Source: Streptomyces sp. CoH27
GTDB lineage: Bacteria; Actinomycetota; Actinomycetes; Streptomycetales; Streptomycetaceae
Reading direction: 5' to 3'
Length of the DNA: 64,000 bases
NCBI RefSeq assembly: GCF_020181035.1
Contig: NZ_JAIQYY010000001.1
Span: 380,275 to 444,274 of the forward strand
This document shows, piece by piece, positions 60,986 to 64,000 of the stretch (position 1 is its first letter; every line of letters starts with the position of its first letter). Position numbers and translations under genes: made by a program. Under the pieces are notes generated by a model that worked only from the letters and a program-made list of their open reading frames with translations, was not told the DNA's origin and did no database searches.

Positions 60986-61882
60986 ATGGATATCGACACG
61001 CGTCTGCTGCGTTCGTTCCTCGCCGTCGCCGAGGAGGGCAGCCTCACCCGTGCCACGGAGCGCGTGTTCGTGTCCCAGCCGGCCCTGACCAAGCAGGTCC
61101 GCCAGCTGGAGAGCCAGCTCGGCGTACGGCTCTTCGACCGCTCGCGCACCGGGATGGCACTGACCGACGCGGGCCGTGAACTGGCCGACCGGGTGCCGGA
61201 GTTGCTCGCGTCCTGGGACGAGGCGCTGCGCACCACGCGGGCCGCCGGGCGGCGTTCGGCGCGGGTGCTGCGCGTGGGGTTCGTGGCGAGCGCGGCCAAC
61301 GAGGCCACCCAGGAGATCGTCGCCGAGTTCGCCCGGCGGCGGCCCGGCTGGCGGGCCGAACTGCGGCAGGCGGCCTGGACGAACCCGAGTGCGGGGCTGG
61401 CCGACGGCGAGGTGGACGCGGCGCTGCTCCGGCTGCCGTTCCCGGGTCAGGGCGCGCTGCGGGTGGAGGTGCTGTTCAGCGAGGCGCGCTGGGTGGCACT
61501 GCCGAGCGGGCATCCGCTCGCGGGGCGCAGCGAGATCGCCTTCCGTGAGCTGTGGGACGAGCCGTTCGTCGCCGCGCCGGCGCAGACCGGGGCGTGGCGC
61601 GACCACTGGCTGGCCGCCGACGAGCGCGCGGGCCGTCCGGTGCGGATCGGGGCGGTCACCGAGCAGCCGGACGACTGGCTGAGCGCCATCGCGAGCGGCT
61701 ACGGCATCGCCCTCGCGCCGGAATCCGCCGCGCGGTTCTACGCCCGCCCCGGCGTGGTCTACCGGCCGGTCACGGGAGTGGGGCCGACGTGGGTGGGCGT
61801 GGCCTGGGCCCGGGCCGACGACCGGAATCCGGTCGTACAGGACTTCGTGCGCTGCTGTCTCGACCTCGCGCGCTCCCCGTGA
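60986..61882 (+). CDS. LysR-family transcriptional regulator
   Basis: 298 residues from ATG 60986; GTG 60980 is an alternative. N-terminal winged helix LLRSFLAVAEEGSLTRATERVFVSQPALTKQVRQLESQLGVRLFDRSRTGMALTDAG, then a periplasmic-binding-like effector domain (VLRVGFVASAANEATQEIV, GEVDAALLRLPF, YGIALAPESAARF). The divergent DoxX-like gene is the likely target through the LysR box. Confidence 0.94.
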   Translation: MDIDTRLLRSFLAVAEEGSLTRATERVFVSQPALTKQVRQLESQLGVRLFDRSRTGMALTDAGRELADRVPELLASWDEALRTTRAAGRRSARVLRVGFVASAANEATQEIVAEFARRRPGWRAELRQAAWTNPSAGLADGEVDAALLRLPFPGQGALRVEVLFSEARWVALPSGHPLAGRSEIAFRELWDEPFVAAPAQTGAWRDHWLAADERAGRPVRIGAVTEQPDDWLSAIASGYGIALAPESAARFYARPGVVYRPVTGVGPTWVGVAWARADDRNPVVQDFVRCCLDLARSP

Positions 61883-61901
61883 CCGGTGCGCACACCCGGG
61901 G

Positions 61902-62105
61902 TCAGTGCTTCTTGCCGTTCTCGCCCAGCTTCTCGACGAGGTCCTGCGCCTTGTCGACGGCCGTGTCGATCGTGTCGCTGTGCTTACCGCCGGTTCGGTC
62001 GTCGATGAAGTCGCCGGCCTTCTCCAGACCGTCGGCGATCTTGTCGCCGTGGGCCTCGGCGATGTCCTCGATCGTGTCCTTCAGGTTCTTCAGAGCGTCG
62101 AACAT
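61902..62105 (-). CDS. MT0933-type antitoxin-like small protein
   Basis: 67 residues from ATG 62105. LKNLKDTIEDIAEAHGDKIADGLEKAGDFIDDRTGGKHSDTIDTAVDKAQDLVEKLG is an amphipathic helical sequence matching the MT0933 antitoxin family. No toxin gene is adjacent. In Streptomyces such proteins are highly abundant and their antitoxin activity is not demonstrated. Confidence 0.85.
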   Translation of the reverse strand: MFDALKNLKDTIEDIAEAHGDKIADGLEKAGDFIDDRTGGKHSDTIDTAVDKAQDLVEKLGENGKKH

Positions 62106-62289
62106 GTGCGGATCCCCTCTCCTCCGGCTGCCGGGGCGGACCCGGTCCATGATCCCATGCGGAGGGGGGCCGGAAAGACGGCGTTCGAGGCACCGGGGAG
62201 GGCGCGTTCGAGGCATCGGGTCGGCGGCAGCGCGCGAAAGCCCGTCGGCACGGCGGCCGTTGCGCCGTGCCGACGGTGCGCGGGCCGGG

Positions 62290-64000
<1,711 letters not shown>

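Overview
The window is very high in GC, with GTG/ATG starts, short-overlap operons and Streptomyces-specific families: a Tpg telomere terminal protein, a Streptomyces-type contractile injection system, PucR/MmyB/BlaI/LuxR regulators and Tat-exported glycoside hydrolases. It is almost certainly part of a Streptomyces (or close actinomycete) chromosome. No rRNA, tRNA, CRISPR array or intact insertion sequence was recognised.

Region 1 (212-19864, all + strand) is an extracellular-type contractile injection system (eCIS) operon. In order it encodes a secreted beta-propeller protein, a DUF4255 cap-like protein, an AAA+ ATPase, a sheath, an inner tube, a small zinc-ribbon protein, a 52-residue DUF6760-like protein, a 952-residue disordered protein, a second tube-type protein, a LysM hub protein, a VgrG-type spike, a PAAR tip, a gp25 wedge, baseplate J, a TIGR02242 tail protein and a CisA-like membrane protein. 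Neighbouring genes mostly overlap by 1-4 bases. No tail fibre is present, as expected of the cytoplasmic Streptomyces systems. No conventional helical tape-measure gene is visible; the disordered 952-residue protein is the only long candidate.

Region 2 (19887-25663) holds an MmyB-like regulator divergent from a short-chain dehydrogenase, a secreted SGNH lipase, a membrane NTPase-like protein and a sugar-nucleotide epimerase. Region 3 (26003-33059) pairs an OmpR-type two-component system with a GT2 glycosyltransferase, a DUF2064 protein, a frameshifted methyltransferase, a membrane molybdopterin oxidoreductase and a polytopic membrane protein. Region 4 (33144-44349) contains an acyl-CoA ligase divergent from a PucR regulator, a Tat-exported GH127-type arabinofuranosidase followed by the decayed remnant of a GH2 enzyme, an orphan tpg gene, two TIGR01777 epimerases and a class II glutamine amidotransferase.

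Region 5 (44503-50046) has an LCP cell-wall ligase, a TerD protein, a GlsB membrane protein and a BlaI/M56 pair. Region 6 (50055-60565) is a patchwork of decay: a frameshifted FAD oxidase, a degenerate GC-rich repeat block, a LuxR fragment and a truncated SpoIIE-type phosphatase, interspersed with intact genes (GH16, Rv1733c-like, a permease/TIGR03943 pair, a LuxR HTH protein, a secreted phosphoesterase). Region 7 (60575-64000) ends with DoxX/LysR, an antitoxin-like protein and a GH11 xylanase/CE4 deacetylase operon.

Plant-polysaccharide degradation (GH127, GH2 remnant, GH16, GH11, CE4) is a recurrent theme. Several intergenic regions carry clear palindromes that look like operators for the adjacent genes.
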